Shown: positions 10,054-20,707, counted from the first letter of the stretch. The stretch is DNA of 64,000 bases from Eublepharis macularius (GCF_028583425.1 NC_072792.1:160338676-160402675), one strand, 5' to 3'. Numbers and translations: made by a program. Notes: generated by a model not told the origin, from the letters alone.

Positions 10054-13000
10054 GTAATTTCTCCCCCTCTCTCTGTTCTACACAGGGTCTGTTCTAAAAG
10101 CTTTGTTTTCTTCTGCTCTTGGTGTCTGCTTCTAGAAGGGATACGTGGCAGCAGTTCTGGCATTAAGAGGCTGCTGAAGAGGGTGGCACAAGTATAGCAG
10201 GGATTCTGTAGTTTGCTTTGGACTTGACAGGAGGTCTTATGGAATGATGTCGATGGAGCGGCCTCACTTATGAGATTATAATGTCTTCTTGCAAATGTTG
10301 TCATTAAATAGGATTAAGGGGTGGGTTAGGGTTATGCCCTTCACACATGCACCCCTCCCAATCCATGTTTTAGGATCTTGTTAGTCTGTGTATACACAAG
10401 CATATTTGGAGGCAATATTGTGGGAAATGAAGAAAAGGCAATTCCAGTTCATGCATCTGACAAAGAGAACTGTGGTTCAAAAAAGCTTATGCTACAGTAA
10501 AGTTGGTTAGTCTTAAAGGTGCTACTGGACTCTTTTCTGTTTTGCTACTACAGACTAACATGGCTAACTCCTCTGGATCTATGACCAATTCAATAGAATT
10601 ACTTTAATTGACTTTATAGGGCAGGTAAAAGGTAGAGCTGGAAATGTATTAGAGATGAATTCAGGCAATAAATGCATTCATTGAAAGAATAGCAAACCTG
10701 ATAAAAATACCCACTTAAGACCAGTCCAAATGAACACATTGGAGTTATGTGAAAATTATTTATTAAATGTACCCAGAGTTTCTGAGATATGCATGGCTTG
10801 TTGCTGTTTCATGAGGACACCTCACTCCCTCTCCCTCTCCTCCTCCTTTCTTGTACAGAAAGTAAGAGAAGATTCCTGGTCTGAAAAATATCTAAGTTCC
10901 AAAAGTAAAAATGTGCACCTCACTCACCTGTTTTTTGCTATCTTGTCTAAGATGATGCAGCCATGTTTTTTTCAGCTTTTTTGTCTGAGTTCAGGGACAG
11001 GAGCAAATTGAATACTCCCTACCCCATGCTAGATAGTCCAAAGACACCTCTAAGCCAGCAAATCTTGGTTTTCAAAGGTTATTTACTGAGGTTTATTTCA
11101 GGTGGGTGGCTGTACTGGTCTGTAGAAAAAGCGCAAGATTTTAGTCCAGTAGCTCCTTTAAGGTTTAACTGAGGTTTGTGATACATGCTTTCCCCATGAT
11201 GTCATAGATAGTAAAGTCTTTCTGCTTCTTAGGTTTGCCCTAGAGGGGACCTCAATTCTTGGGGTGCCTTAGAACCGGCTACTTCAGGCCCTCCCGACCT
11301 GCACTCAGAGCCTGCTTTCTGCTTTTTCTCCTGCCTTTCTTCCCAGCTAGGCTTCTTCTCCTTTGCTGACTCCAACCTATCTTCTCCATTACTCAGTCTC
11401 CTTGAGTGATCTTCCACCACGTTCTCTTCTAGTCCGTCTTCCTTTCATATTCTCTTCCCTTCCGTCATCCAACCATACCACTGCATTCTTTCCCACAGTT
11501 GCCTTCTCTCTTCTTCCCTCTTCTCCCTCCCTTACATTTTTCATTGTTCTGCCACATTCTCCCCCATCAGTCAGTGTGAAATGTGGACCTCCCTCTCCGA
11601 AAACGTAACTTTGGTATTTTATTGCAGACCTAAAACTGGACAAGTCTGCTTTGTCATAAACCTAACAGCTTTTCTCACAACTAGCAGTCAGAAGCAACAG
11701 CATTTGGATATTACTGAATCATCAAACTTTCAATGACCGTCTGTTTGGAACAGGGTCTTATTTTCTTTTAAGTCACTGAAATTGCATTCCTCACAGCAAC
11801 TGGATATCTATTCCACACACACACACAAAATCTGTCCTGCTTTATCAGCAGAGCTCATTTTGAGGAGGAATGCGCAGCAACGCAGTTCCAGCAGTTCCCC
11901 AAAGAGGTGACATGTCAGGTGGCTCCGCCCACTGGTGGTGGATCACTCTCCTGTTCAGCAGCAGCCCAATCCTGACCATTTGCAGCCCCTTTTGCCATTT
12001 TGGGCACAACTTTGGCCCTGAATGGCCAGGATTGAGTCCAAAGCAGTCAGATAGGTGATGTCAGGGGGTGTGGCATATGCAGATCAGTTATGCTAATGAC
12101 ACATTTCTGGCGATGCAAGGGGTGTGGCATATGCTAATGAGTTATGCTAATGAGTTCCTCCAGCTCTTTTTCTACAAAATGACCCCTGTTTATCAGACAC
12201 AAATAGCCATCTGGTCCAGGCAGCATATCGTGCTGCATGTAACTGCATGTAGTTAGATTGACTGCATGTCAATCTAACTACTGCATGTAGTTAGATTGAT
12301 TTCATGTGGGGCATAAAGACAAATGTCCCTCCCGTCATTTCCCCTCAGTATCTGATTCTTGGTGGTATAGTGCCCGCCAATATGGAGGTTCCATCTAAGT
12401 TCCATGGCTAATAACTTCACCTCTCTGTTTCTGGGTTACATTGTGGCTTTTCCCAGGTGCAGCCCTACCAGGGCTTCTTCTTTGATGATACTTCCCTAAA
12501 CGGCATTCGCCTGCATTGCTCAGATGGCTCCATGATCACATCCACAGTGGGACCGTGAGTATTTTGGTATTCCTAGCTTTATCATATTCTCCCATCCCAT
12601 AATGTATTTTTCGAGATTTCTCCCCTACTAGTACTTTCCCTCCCTAAGCATGGAACAAAGCAAAGAAGAACGAGGAAAGTTTTATCCCTGAAGGCCAATG
12701 TAGATGAGATAGAGATTCGTTACGAGGCATTCCGTTTCTAAAAACTTCTACCAGCAGCTAACACAGGATTCTGTTGCTGGTTATATTTTCTGTTAGCAGC
12801 TTCCAAGGGGAATTTAACCTGAGAAAATGTCAAGTTAGAAGCTCATGTTGCTTCACCCTAGTGCTTCACCCAATCTGGGTCCATTTTCAAATTCTGTTAA
12901 AGACATTTTCAGAAAGAGCTGATGATATCTCCAACAGCTTCTGTAGTATGACCCTGAATAATTACAGAAGTGAAATACTTTGCTGCAGATTAGGGTCCTA

Positions 13001-16000
13001 CCTTCTTGCCCTGCATTTGTGCCCTGCTTTCAGAACCATTTATATCTGCTACTCCCTCCACAGCAAATTCCTGACTCCTGTGCTAGAAGGACCGGAATCA
13101 TAAACAGGGGATTTATTTATTTGTTTATTAAAATATTTGTGCCCGACCTTTCCTCTTGGCACAAGGCAGATTACAAGCAATAATTAAAACATTACTGATG
13201 AAAACCAGATTAAATAAAACTCCAAAATCCCTCTGAAAAGATTGCAAATGACTGACGAAACTCTTAAAATGTCTAAAGGGAAACCAGAAGCAAAAGTGAA
13301 AGGTGACTGAAAAAGATTCAGAATTCTAAACACAGCTTTTCAGTGACTTGCACAAAAAGGCAGAAAATTAGTATAATAACCAGTGCGAAGAAACAGAAGA
13401 GAACAACAAAAAAGGAAGAAGAGATCTGTTCCAGAAGATATGAGAAATCACTACGAAATTTAAACTATGGCTATGGATGCTGAAAGATCAGCTAGGAAAT
13501 ATGTTATCTGAACAGAACAAAAGAAAGGAAGGCTGAAAACAATACACTGAAGAACTATAGAGGAGTTCAAAATATTTCAAAGAATATTTTGATGAAGAAC
13601 CTGCAATTTTTGAAAGTGAAATGAAAACTGCATTCAAAGTAATTGGGAGAAACAAAGTATCAGGAATAGATGGGGTATCAATATTGCTATTTCAAATGAC
13701 AGAAACGGAATCCATCAAAATCTTTACAAGGAAATGGCAACAAATATGGAGATGGGGAGTGGCTCACAAACTGGGAACATTCCACCTACACCCCAGTTCT
13801 GAAAAAAGAAGATGTCAAAGATCGCAGCAGCTACTAGACCATCTCATTCATTTCTCACACAGGCAAAGTGAGGCTCAAAATTTTGGAACAAAGACTACTG
13901 ATAAAGGTTAAAGGAGAAAGTGCCAAAGCAGGATTATTGCTGAACATCAAGAAGACAATCTTACTGGGGGCGTTGCTTTGGCTCCAAGGGAGAAGGAAGC
14001 TTGGAAAGTTAGCTACATCCCTCCCCACCCTAAAGCCTCAAAATAAAACGTCGTAACAGAACTCAAAAGTGAATAAAGAAAGAAATATGAGCAAACAAAA
14101 CCTTGAGAAGGAAAAAATGAAGGTAAACACTTCAAAAAAGCTTCAGGAATTCTTCCCAGCCTCGCAGCAAGCAACAGAGAAGAAAAGTGCAACATCCAAA
14201 ATGGCTGCTGAAAACAGCAAGGGTAAGCATAAACTGCCCAGTTTATCTAGCTCAGCAGACCCAATACTAGCCAGAATGCTTGCTCAATTGGAGCAAAAAA
14301 TTATGAATAAATTCTCAACTGTTCTTCAACCCTTTGAGGAACAACTTGCTGAAATAAAATCAGCTAAAGACAAAGTAGCACAAAAGGCTAATCGTGCCCT
14401 TATATTAAGCAATTCACAACAAGAAAATAAACAGCTACAAGAAAGACTATTGCAATTGGAAATCCTGACAAAACAATCTAACCTTAAATTCAGAAATTTT
14501 GATGAGAAGATACCTGATAATGCAGATCTACCCTCCTTTTTAGAATCATGGCTGCCACAGCATTTACAACTTGAAAAGGGAGCAACTCCTATAATCACCA
14601 AGGCTTTTCGCCTGGGCTCACAAAATAATCCAAAGTATAATAAACCAAGAGATATATTAGCCACAATCCCAGACTGGAAGACAAGGAGCAAAATACTAGA
14701 AATAGCAAGAAATAAAAGGGATCAATCCCCTACAAAGGGACAAATATTCAAGTACTTACAGACTTGCCATCCACAATACTAAAGAAAAGAACTCAGATCT
14801 ACAACAGAAGCATTGAGAAAAGCCTAAATAAAATATAAATGGACTAATTATACAAATCTTCATGTCAAAATATAAGATACAATCTACCAAGTTTTAGATC
14901 AGGAAGCTGGAAAGACATTACTGCAAGATCTTGGCATTGAGACTTTTTCAATCAGAGATAGCACATCACAGAAAAGAAAAATGCTCAGTTCGTTATCACC
15001 CTTTAAGGAAAACAAGACCCAAGCAAGACACATTTAACAAGAAAGAAAAAAACAGACTGAAATATTAAAGTCCAAGTTGACAGCAAACTAAAATATGTAT
15101 TGTCGAAGGCTTTCACGGCCGGAGAACGATGGTTGTTGTGGGTTTTCCGGGCTGTATTGCCGTGGTCTTGGCATTGTAGTTCCTGACGTTTCACCAGCAG
15201 CTGTGGCTGGCATCTTCAGAAGTGTAGCACCAAAAGACAGAGATCTCTCAGTGTCACAGTGTGAAAAAGATGTTGGCAATCTTCTCTGAGAAGATTAGCA
15301 CATCAAGCACCAATCCATATGCAAAAGAACCTCCTCAGGATACAGTGAAGCCTCCCGCCATTAGCATTCCACACCCTGGGAAACTCTTACAGGATGACTC
15401 AGCTCAACCCCACCCCTCCTGAGTAGATATAAATTACCTGCCAACTTCTTTTCCACACTGTGACACTGAGAGATCTCTGTCTTTTGGTGCTACACCTCTG
15501 AAGATGCCAGCCACAGCTGCTGGCGAAACGTCAGGAACTACAATGCCAAGACCACGGCGATACAGCCCGGAAAACCCACAACAACCATCGTTCTCCGGCC
15601 GTGAAAGCCTTCGACAATACTATAGCATGAATTATCTTGATCTTGGTCTCCAGAAACACTTCCTTACATGTAAGGATCTTTACTAGTTCCTTCAAGGCTG
15701 CCCTTCCACGTCTCAGTCTCCTTCTGATTTCTTGGTTGCAGTCTCCATTTTGGCTGATGATTGAGCCAAAATTCAGCCCAGTTATAGCAAACTTCTACAT
15801 GGAACATTTTGAAAAAACAGCTCTGGAATCAGCACCCCACAAACCTAGTGTATGGTTCCGGTTTGTGGATGATACATTTATCATTTGGAGCCATGGGGAG
15901 GAAGAATTGATGGGGTTTTTGAATCATCTCAACAACATCCACCTGAACATACAATTCACCATGGAGAAAGAAATCGAGGGAAAACTCCCATTCCTGGATA

Positions 16001-18995
16001 CCTGGGTCATCCGCAAAGCAAACTTTCAGTTAGGTCACAAGGTCTACAGGAAACCAACTCACACTGATCGGTACCTACACAAAAACTCCAATCACCATCC
16101 CCGACAGAAAAGAGGCATAATGAAAACATTAGTGGATCGTGCAAGACGGATATGTGAGCCGCACTTGCTAAATGAGGAAATTAATCATCTAAACCACTCA
16201 CTTCAGGCAAATGGCTACTCCAGAAATGAAATCCGAAGAGCAATCAAACCCAGGATGAAGCAAACAACCAAAGAAAAACAGTCTCCCACAGGAAAAGTGT
16301 TTTTGCCATATATCAAAGGAATTACTGATCAGATGGGAAAGCTTATGAAAAAGCATAACCTTCAAGCAGTATTCAGACCCACCCGAAAAATACAACAGAT
16401 GCTACGATCAGCAAAAGACAGTAGAGACCCCCTAACCTCTGCAGGAGTATACCGTATACCCTGCAGCTGTGGACAAGTTTACATCGGGACCACAAAGCGT
16501 AGCATCCAGACAAGAATAAAAGAACATGAAAGACACTGCAGACTTGGACAACCTGAAAAATCAGCAGTGGCTGAACATAGCCTAACTCAAACAGGGCACA
16601 GTATCTTATTCCAGGACACCAAAATACTGGACAACACTTCCAGACTGCAGACTGCAGACTGCACAGGGAAGCCATTGAAATTCACAAGCATAAGCAAAAC
16701 TTCAACAGGAAAGAAGAAACCTTAAGAATGAACCGACCATGGTTGCCAGTTCTGAAAAACACCAGGCTAACAAAACATTCTATCCTTGACAATAGCCCTG
16801 CAGAGAAGATTAGCACATCAAGTACCAATCCATGTGCAAAAGAACCTCCTCAGGATACAGTGAAGCCTCCCGCCATTAGCATTCCACACCCTGGGAAACT
16901 CTTACAGGATGACTCAGCTCAACCCCACCCCTCCTGAGTAGATACAAATGACCTACATCTTTTCCACACTGTGACACTGAGAGATCTCTGTCTTTTGGTG
17001 CTACACCTCTGAAGATGCCAGCCACAGCTGCTGGCGAAACGTCAGGAACTACAATGCCAAGACCACGGCAATACAGCCCGGAAAACCCACAACAACCATC
17101 ATGCTATAGTATTTCTCATTACTATGTGTGAATGTGAAAGTTGGACAACGTCAGGCACAGCCATGCCCATGCCCAGGGGCGCCTTCTGGCCATGGTGCTG
17201 ATGCCCCCAGGTCCCTCACGTGCCCTTTCCTGCTTCTTCTGAGCTGCCTTGTTGGCCTGTCCACCCCCCCCCCCATGCCATTGATGGGGAGCTCCCTGTC
17301 GTTCTGTCTCAGACTGGAGGAGACTGTGCCAGGGTGGGTGTGCCCCTAAAGCCTTGTCCCTCCTAGGAGGATACCCCTTTACTTTAGGAACTGTCCTCCC
17401 TGTCTAGGGGGGTTGGAGCTCCCTTATATACCTTCCTCCCATCACCAACCCTGCCTTGTTTCCATATTTTCCATATTCTACAGCAGGGAGCAGAGCAGAG
17501 GTTGTAACGGAAAATTATGGCTATTGGAAAAATTAATGTTTAGGACATGTGTAGAGGTAATGAGGGAGAAGGAAAGCAAGGAAGACCAAAAGGAATAGGA
17601 GCAGAAAGGATTTAACAGCACAAGATGAAAGTTCCTGTGGAGGCAGGAACTGTACTGGCTTAGTCCCCCAGGGGCCAGGGGCCAATCATGAACAGGGAGC
17701 AAAGAATAAACAGAGTCCAGTCCAAAGGTCAGAGTTCCAGAGAAGCCACAAGTCAGGTCCAGTCCAAGGGTCACAGTTACAGAGTTTCAGCAATAGCAAG
17801 GCCAGCAGAACAGCTGTAAAGTGTACTAGTTGCTTCCACAAACTGCTGCTCTTTCAGTGGCTGACAGTCTTAATGAGCTGTCAGCCACTTACAAGGCAGA
17901 CATCCTGAACTAACTCATTCATCCTGGTCGTTTGACAGTTGCTGCTGGTTCATGAGCCTTGCAGTCCTTCTGCATCCTTGTAGCTCTAGCCGTCTTTGAC
18001 AGCATCAGCACTGCAAGGGTGTTGGCGAAGAGGGTGGGGAGGAGTGGGCTTCTGCAGCCTTGTTATCTACTTCAGAGTTCCCTGAAGTCTGTTACAGCTG
18101 AAGGTTGTGCTGATTGATTGGCTGGCAATTGCTGTTAATCAGACTCAAGGTCAGCTGCAGCTGGGTCAGTGTGTGTGTGTGTGTGTGTGTATGGGTGAAC
18201 TGCAGGCAGCTCTTCGCCTGATGACTCTTCACTGCGCACTGGGCAAGGCTGACTCACAGGAGCCACATAAAGAAACACCTGAATTCTGCAACTTGGAGTA
18301 ACTTGAGCAGACAGTGCAGGCAAAAAGGATAAGAATTGACTTTGCAGAAATGGTGGGCTTTGGGATAGACACTTTAAGGAACTGATTAATAAAGCTTAGC
18401 AAGTGTAAGGCTGTCCCGTTTCCACCTAGCCAATGGTTTGAACAGCAACCAGATATGCAGGAATAAGCAGATGAAAGATTTTATAGCTAGGGGGAAAGGA
18501 CATGTGCTGCAGACACATGCTGTGCTTCTATGGCCATATCCCAAACTTAGGTATACTTAACACCCTGCAAATAATTGTTATTGAAAGAATGTAGCCAAGC
18601 AAAGAAAGATAGCCCCAAACTGAATGTTGAAGTCCTCCCACCAACCATTATTTTCTTCTTCTGAAAGGGATGGTACCTGGTCTAAAGCAAAGACATGCAA
18701 AAAGTCTGGCCACCTGACTTCATTCTCGCTCCGAGTGCAAGCAACAGCACCATTTGAGAATACAGCCGCCAACAACATCAAGTTTAAGTGCACAGATGGA
18801 AGTGAACTGGAAGGAGATGGACACGCATGGGGCAAATATGGCCCATGGAGTCAGTCATGCAAAAAGGGTGGTATTTGTGGGATTCAGACAAAGGTGGACG
18901 TACGTATGTGGTATGAAAATCCGCCGTATCGACGCAGAAGTTTCTTAAGGGATCTCACTGGACTCAATGATGTAAAGTTTGTATGTTGCAATTGA
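9889..18995 (+). CDS. VMO1: vitelline membrane outer layer protein 1 (VMO1) gene, three coding exons
   Basis: Joined exons 9889-10053, 12457-12554 and 18668-18995 give 591 nt, coding for 196 residues plus stop. Residues 1 to about 24 form a signal peptide with hydrophobic core [11 protein letters not shown]. Three beta-prism repeats follow: [12 protein letters not shown]...FSLKV...[12 protein letters not shown] (27-79), GTWS...SFSLRV...[11 protein letters not shown] (90-131) and WGKYGPWS...GIQTKV...LNDVKFVCC (142-195). After the signal peptide there are eight cysteines (44, 76, 98, 129, 152, 158, 194, 195), which fits the four disulfides of the family. Chicken and human VMO1 are similar in length (about 183 and 202). 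VMO1 is a secreted protein of the bird egg vitelline membrane and of mammalian tear and mucosal fluids; its enzymatic role is unproven. Oddities: the third repeat has about 10 extra residues ([12 protein letters not shown], 168-179), and repeat 2 has FEN where most members have GDD. Confidence 0.9.
10456..10583 (+). repeat. Chompy-like palindromic repeat fragment
   Basis: Blocks 'gcatctgacaaagagaac', 'aaagcttatgctaca', 'tagtcttaaaggtgctactg' and 'actaacatggctaactcctc', in the same order as at 41430 and 52463. It lies in VMO1 intron 1. Confidence 0.75.
11096..11172. repeat. Chompy-like repeat end fragment
   Basis: 'ggtggctgtactggtctgtag' and 'agtccagtagctcctttaag' match the inverted end of the same family. 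It lies in VMO1 intron 1. Confidence 0.5.
11380..11610. other. pyrimidine-rich tract in VMO1 intron 1
   Basis: A long C/T-rich stretch (tcttcc- and ctcccc-type runs) across 11380-11570. It leaves open frames on both strands that have low-complexity composition and are not genes. Confidence 0.6.
11849..12188. mobile_element. hAT-type non-autonomous element
   Basis: A 340-bp element with ends CAGAGCTCATTTTG and CAAAATGACCCCTG (imperfect terminal inverted repeats). It is flanked by a perfect 8-bp duplication TTTATCAG (11841-11848 and 12189-12196). It holds two near-identical 'ggggtgtggcatatg' modules at about 12065 and 12120. It sits in VMO1 intron 1, 270 bp before exon 2. Confidence 0.85.
12232..12299. 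repeat. direct-inverted-direct 12-bp triplet with CTGCATG spacers
   Basis: TAGTTAGATTGA (12250-12261), its exact complement TCAATCTAACTA (12269-12280), and TAGTTAGATTGA again (12288-12299). Each is preceded by CTGCATG in the same direct orientation. The first hairpin has a 7-nt loop. Located 157 bp upstream of VMO1 exon 2. Confidence 0.9.
12457..12554 (+). CDS. VMO1: VMO1 coding exon 2
   Basis: Acceptor '...gcttttcccag' at 12456 and donor GTGAGT at 12555. The 98-nt exon codes for VQPYQG...[12 protein letters not shown]...STVG plus two bases of a proline codon. It completes beta-prism repeat 1 and begins repeat 2. Confidence 0.92.
13100..13200 (-). repeat. LINE/SINE 3' tail fragment
   Basis: 'ttatttgtttattaaaatat' followed by 'ggcacaaggcagattacaa' resembles the inverted 3' tails seen at 20255, 26135, 28650 and 42630. 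It lies in VMO1 intron 2. Confidence 0.45.
13360..13965 (+). mobile_element. BovB (RTE) LINE, reverse transcriptase part, internally deleted
   Basis: Translations give [22 protein letters not shown] and LKILEQRL, then [11 protein letters not shown]. These match the reverse-transcriptase order of BovB/RTE elements (N-K-x-x-G-x-D-G, Q-x-I-W, KxLxxRL, LxLNxxKT). The conserved block with the catalytic aspartates between LKILEQRL and LNIKKT is missing, so the copy has an internal deletion. Frames shift between blocks. The element resumes at 15619-15765 (inverted) and 17101-17175, separated by L1 and Penelope-like insertions. Confidence 0.6.
13966..15095 (+). mobile_element. L1 LINE, 5' part with ORF1
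   Basis: An open frame at 14069-14782 (237 codons) codes for an L1 ORF1 protein. It has a lysine-rich N-terminus, a coiled coil with spaced leucines (residues about 70-130), then an RRM-like domain starting [14 protein letters not shown], and [11 protein letters not shown] in the C-terminal domain. The C-terminal domain continues just downstream in another frame with further stops (to about 14940). ORF2 is absent: the copy stops where Penelope-like sequence begins. It inserted into the BovB element. Confidence 0.8.
15098..15618. mobile_element. Penelope-like element terminal hairpin
   Basis: The left arm (15098-15245) reads 'tgtcgaaggctttcacggcc...ggttttccgggctgtattgc'; its complement occupies about 15465-15616. 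Between them lies a pseudo-LTR segment (15285-15430) that recurs directly at 16798-16940. Inverted, partial terminal repeats of this kind are usual for Penelope-like retroelements. A mini-copy of the two arms lies at 48750. Confidence 0.8.
15619..15765 (-). mobile_element. BovB C-terminal fragment, inverted
   Basis: On the minus strand the translation is [15 protein letters not shown], then [17 protein letters not shown]. It continues in register with [12 protein letters not shown] on the plus strand at 17101-17150, matching the BovB C-terminal '...VHAMVFPVVMYGCESWT' region. The two halves are now in opposite orientation, so this piece has been inverted relative to the BovB at 13360 and 17101. 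Confidence 0.7.
15766..17100 (+). mobile_element. Penelope-like element: reverse transcriptase plus GIY-YIG endonuclease, 5'-truncated
   Basis: An uninterrupted reading frame ends at 16725. Recognisable blocks are [13 protein letters not shown] (RT motif B), [10 protein letters not shown] (motif C with the catalytic DD), LPFLDTWV and [13 protein letters not shown], a basic linker, and then the GIY-YIG domain ([20 protein letters not shown], followed by IKEHE and AVAEHSL...GH). This RT then GIY-YIG order defines Penelope-like elements. The part before motif B is missing, as expected for 5' truncation. The 3' pseudo-LTR runs about 16798-17100 and repeats 15285-15616. Confidence 0.88.
17101..17175 (+). 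mobile_element. BovB C-terminal fragment, direct
   Basis: ATGCTATAGTAT followed by codons for [12 protein letters not shown] continues the BovB coding sequence inverted at 15619. ATGCTATAGTAT is also found, inverted, at the other side of the Penelope hairpin, consistent with a 12-bp target duplication. Confidence 0.65.
17600..18300 (-). repeat. LTR-like fossil, reverse orientation
   Basis: Minus-strand 'ggactggacctgacttgtgg' and 'ggactggactctgttta' resemble the R/U5-type segment of the LTR at 23677. It carries a (GT)11 microsatellite at 18169-18190. Boundaries are uncertain; it is a broken, old copy in VMO1 intron 2. Confidence 0.35.
18169..18190. repeat. (GT)11 microsatellite
   Basis: Uninterrupted GT dinucleotides. 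Confidence 0.95.
18668..18995 (+). CDS. VMO1: VMO1 coding exon 3 (terminal)
   Basis: Acceptor 'ttttcttcttctgaaag' ends at 18667. The first base completes the split proline codon (CC|G). The exon codes for [10 protein letters not shown] through NDVKFVCCN and the stop TGA at 18993-18995. It carries repeats 2 and 3, six of the eight cysteines, and the extra basic segment PPYRRRS. Confidence 0.93.
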
Positions 18996-19127
18996 ATGGT
19001 GGCAACTGCTCAATTTTTAGGGCTCGTGTATGCCTGCCTTCCGTCTATTCATGTCATCTCAGTCTTCTGAGTCCTTGAATTCATTGTGCATTTTCTGTTC
19101 ACTCAATTGTTTTTAACGCTTTTATGC

Positions 19128-19133
19128 ATTAAA
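19128..19133 (+). terminator. candidate VMO1 polyadenylation signal
   Basis: ATTAAA 133 bp after the VMO1 stop codon, the first such hexamer downstream. The strength of the signal cannot be judged from sequence alone. Confidence 0.5.
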
Positions 19134-19324
19134 TGAATTAAACTCCCATTTCAGTCAAAATTAAGCACTATAAAGTGTGTTTTATAATAGTTTTAATATA
19201 ATATATGAAATTCAATCAAGGAGTGTTTATAGTGCAAGGATACAACTACAGAGGGATGGGAATCTCTAATGACCCTGACTCACTCCTTTGAGTTCTCACA
19301 AAGCCCAGACGACAACAACAACCA

Positions 19325-19537
19325 ACAACAGCACTTATATACTGCTCTTCTAGACAGATTAGTGCCTCAGCCAGAGCGGTGAACAAGTCAGTGTTGTTAT
19401 TATTATCCCCATAACACAGCTGCGGAGCTGGGGCTTACCCAAGGCCACCTACTCAGCTCATGGCAGTAGTGGGATTCAAACCAGTAGAGTGCTGATTTGC
19501 AGCTGAACCACTTAACCATTGTGCTACAGCAGCTCTT
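19325..19537 (-). repeat. tRNA-derived SINE, reverse orientation
   Basis: Minus-strand head 'gtagcacaatggttaagtgg', box-B-like 'ggtttgaatccc', then 'gccatgagctgagtaggtgg' and a body ending near 'agtatataagtgct'. Confidence 0.7.
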
Positions 19538-20254
19538 TCTCATTCCTGTTTTTTCCAGGTTGTATGAAAGAAGGCCATGGGGGCATACTCATTTAGCAAA
19601 TTTACCTTCCTAAGATCTTAATAGGCATAGTCATCTAGAAATGAGACATCTCAGAGTCTAAGATTGGCACCTAGCCTATAGTGTAGCTTCCAACTTTCTC
19701 TTTTTTCTCTTTGATGTCCCTGTTAAATCACTGATCCAATCATTATTTCTGACTCTTGGGGCTGGGGGTGCCTTTTTTTAAAAAAATCACTTCCCTAAAA
19801 TTTGCTAGAATCCTCATTCTTCAGAGCTCAGTTCCCTTAGCAGTCTGGGTGCTGCTGGGCACCTTCTTGCTAATGCACAAGTATGTAAGTGGATATGCAT
19901 GAATGTTAAGTACCTGCCTAGCTCTCCCATTGAAATCAAGGGGTTTTCCATGAGCTAAACTTTGGATGAATTGTTGCCAGTCAGTTTCAATGACAGTAGG
20001 CTTCTATTAGGAATACATTGTTTTTTAATGTAACTGGGGTTTTTTATTATTGCAGGAATAAATTAAACTTTTATTTCTGCTGTGAATTTGGAACACATTT
20101 CGGTTTATTAATAGTTCTTTACTGTTTATAGCAATTAGTAAATCTTTCTATACATTGCACTATTACATAGATTGAATCAAATAGTATAGTCGTTCCAGTT
20201 AGTTCCATAAAGTCTTGTTCTAAACATACAGAGGTGTCAGTACGAAGAAATGAT

Positions 20255-20707
20255 ACAAATCAGTATTTTTATTTAAAACATTTATATACCATCTTTCAAC
20301 CTAAATAACGTCCCCAAGGTAGCAAGCAAATGTTTAAAAATTTAAAACCCCAAGTTAAATAATTTAAACTATTTAAAATAGTATAAAAACAATTCAATAA
20401 AAACTCACACCCAAAAACACAACACCAAGACTAGGGAAGACAGCCAGTGGGGGGGAGGGGCAGTATGCCAAACAAAGCAAAGAAGTCTTTACTCGCTGGC
20501 AGAAGATACCAACAGAGCAGACAGACGAATCTCCCTGGGAAGAGAATTCTAAAGTTTTGGCACCACCACCAAGAAGGCCCTTTCTCAGGTTGCCTAGCCT
20601 GCCTAGCCTTAGATGACGGGGCACCCAAAACAGGGCCTCTGAAGATGACTGGAGTGAATGGGTAGGTTTATATGGGCGAAGGCAGTCCTTAAGTATGCTG
20701 GCCCCAA
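20255..20707 (-). repeat. LINE 3' end (L2/CR1-clade), reverse orientation, split by an LTR
   Basis: On the minus strand it has a C-terminal ORF2-like segment and an AT-rich 3' tail with ttaaaata runs. Shares 'cagcaggcagggg'-type, 'agttctaaagttttggcacca' and 'agaaggccctttctcaggttg' blocks with 26135 and 42630. The sequence 'tatgctggccccaa' breaks at 20707 and resumes after the LTR at 21280. Confidence 0.6.

Noticed and set aside
14069-14782. 237-codon open frame as a possible host gene
   Set aside because: Coiled coil followed by the L1 ORF1 RRM-like domain identifies it as a LINE protein.
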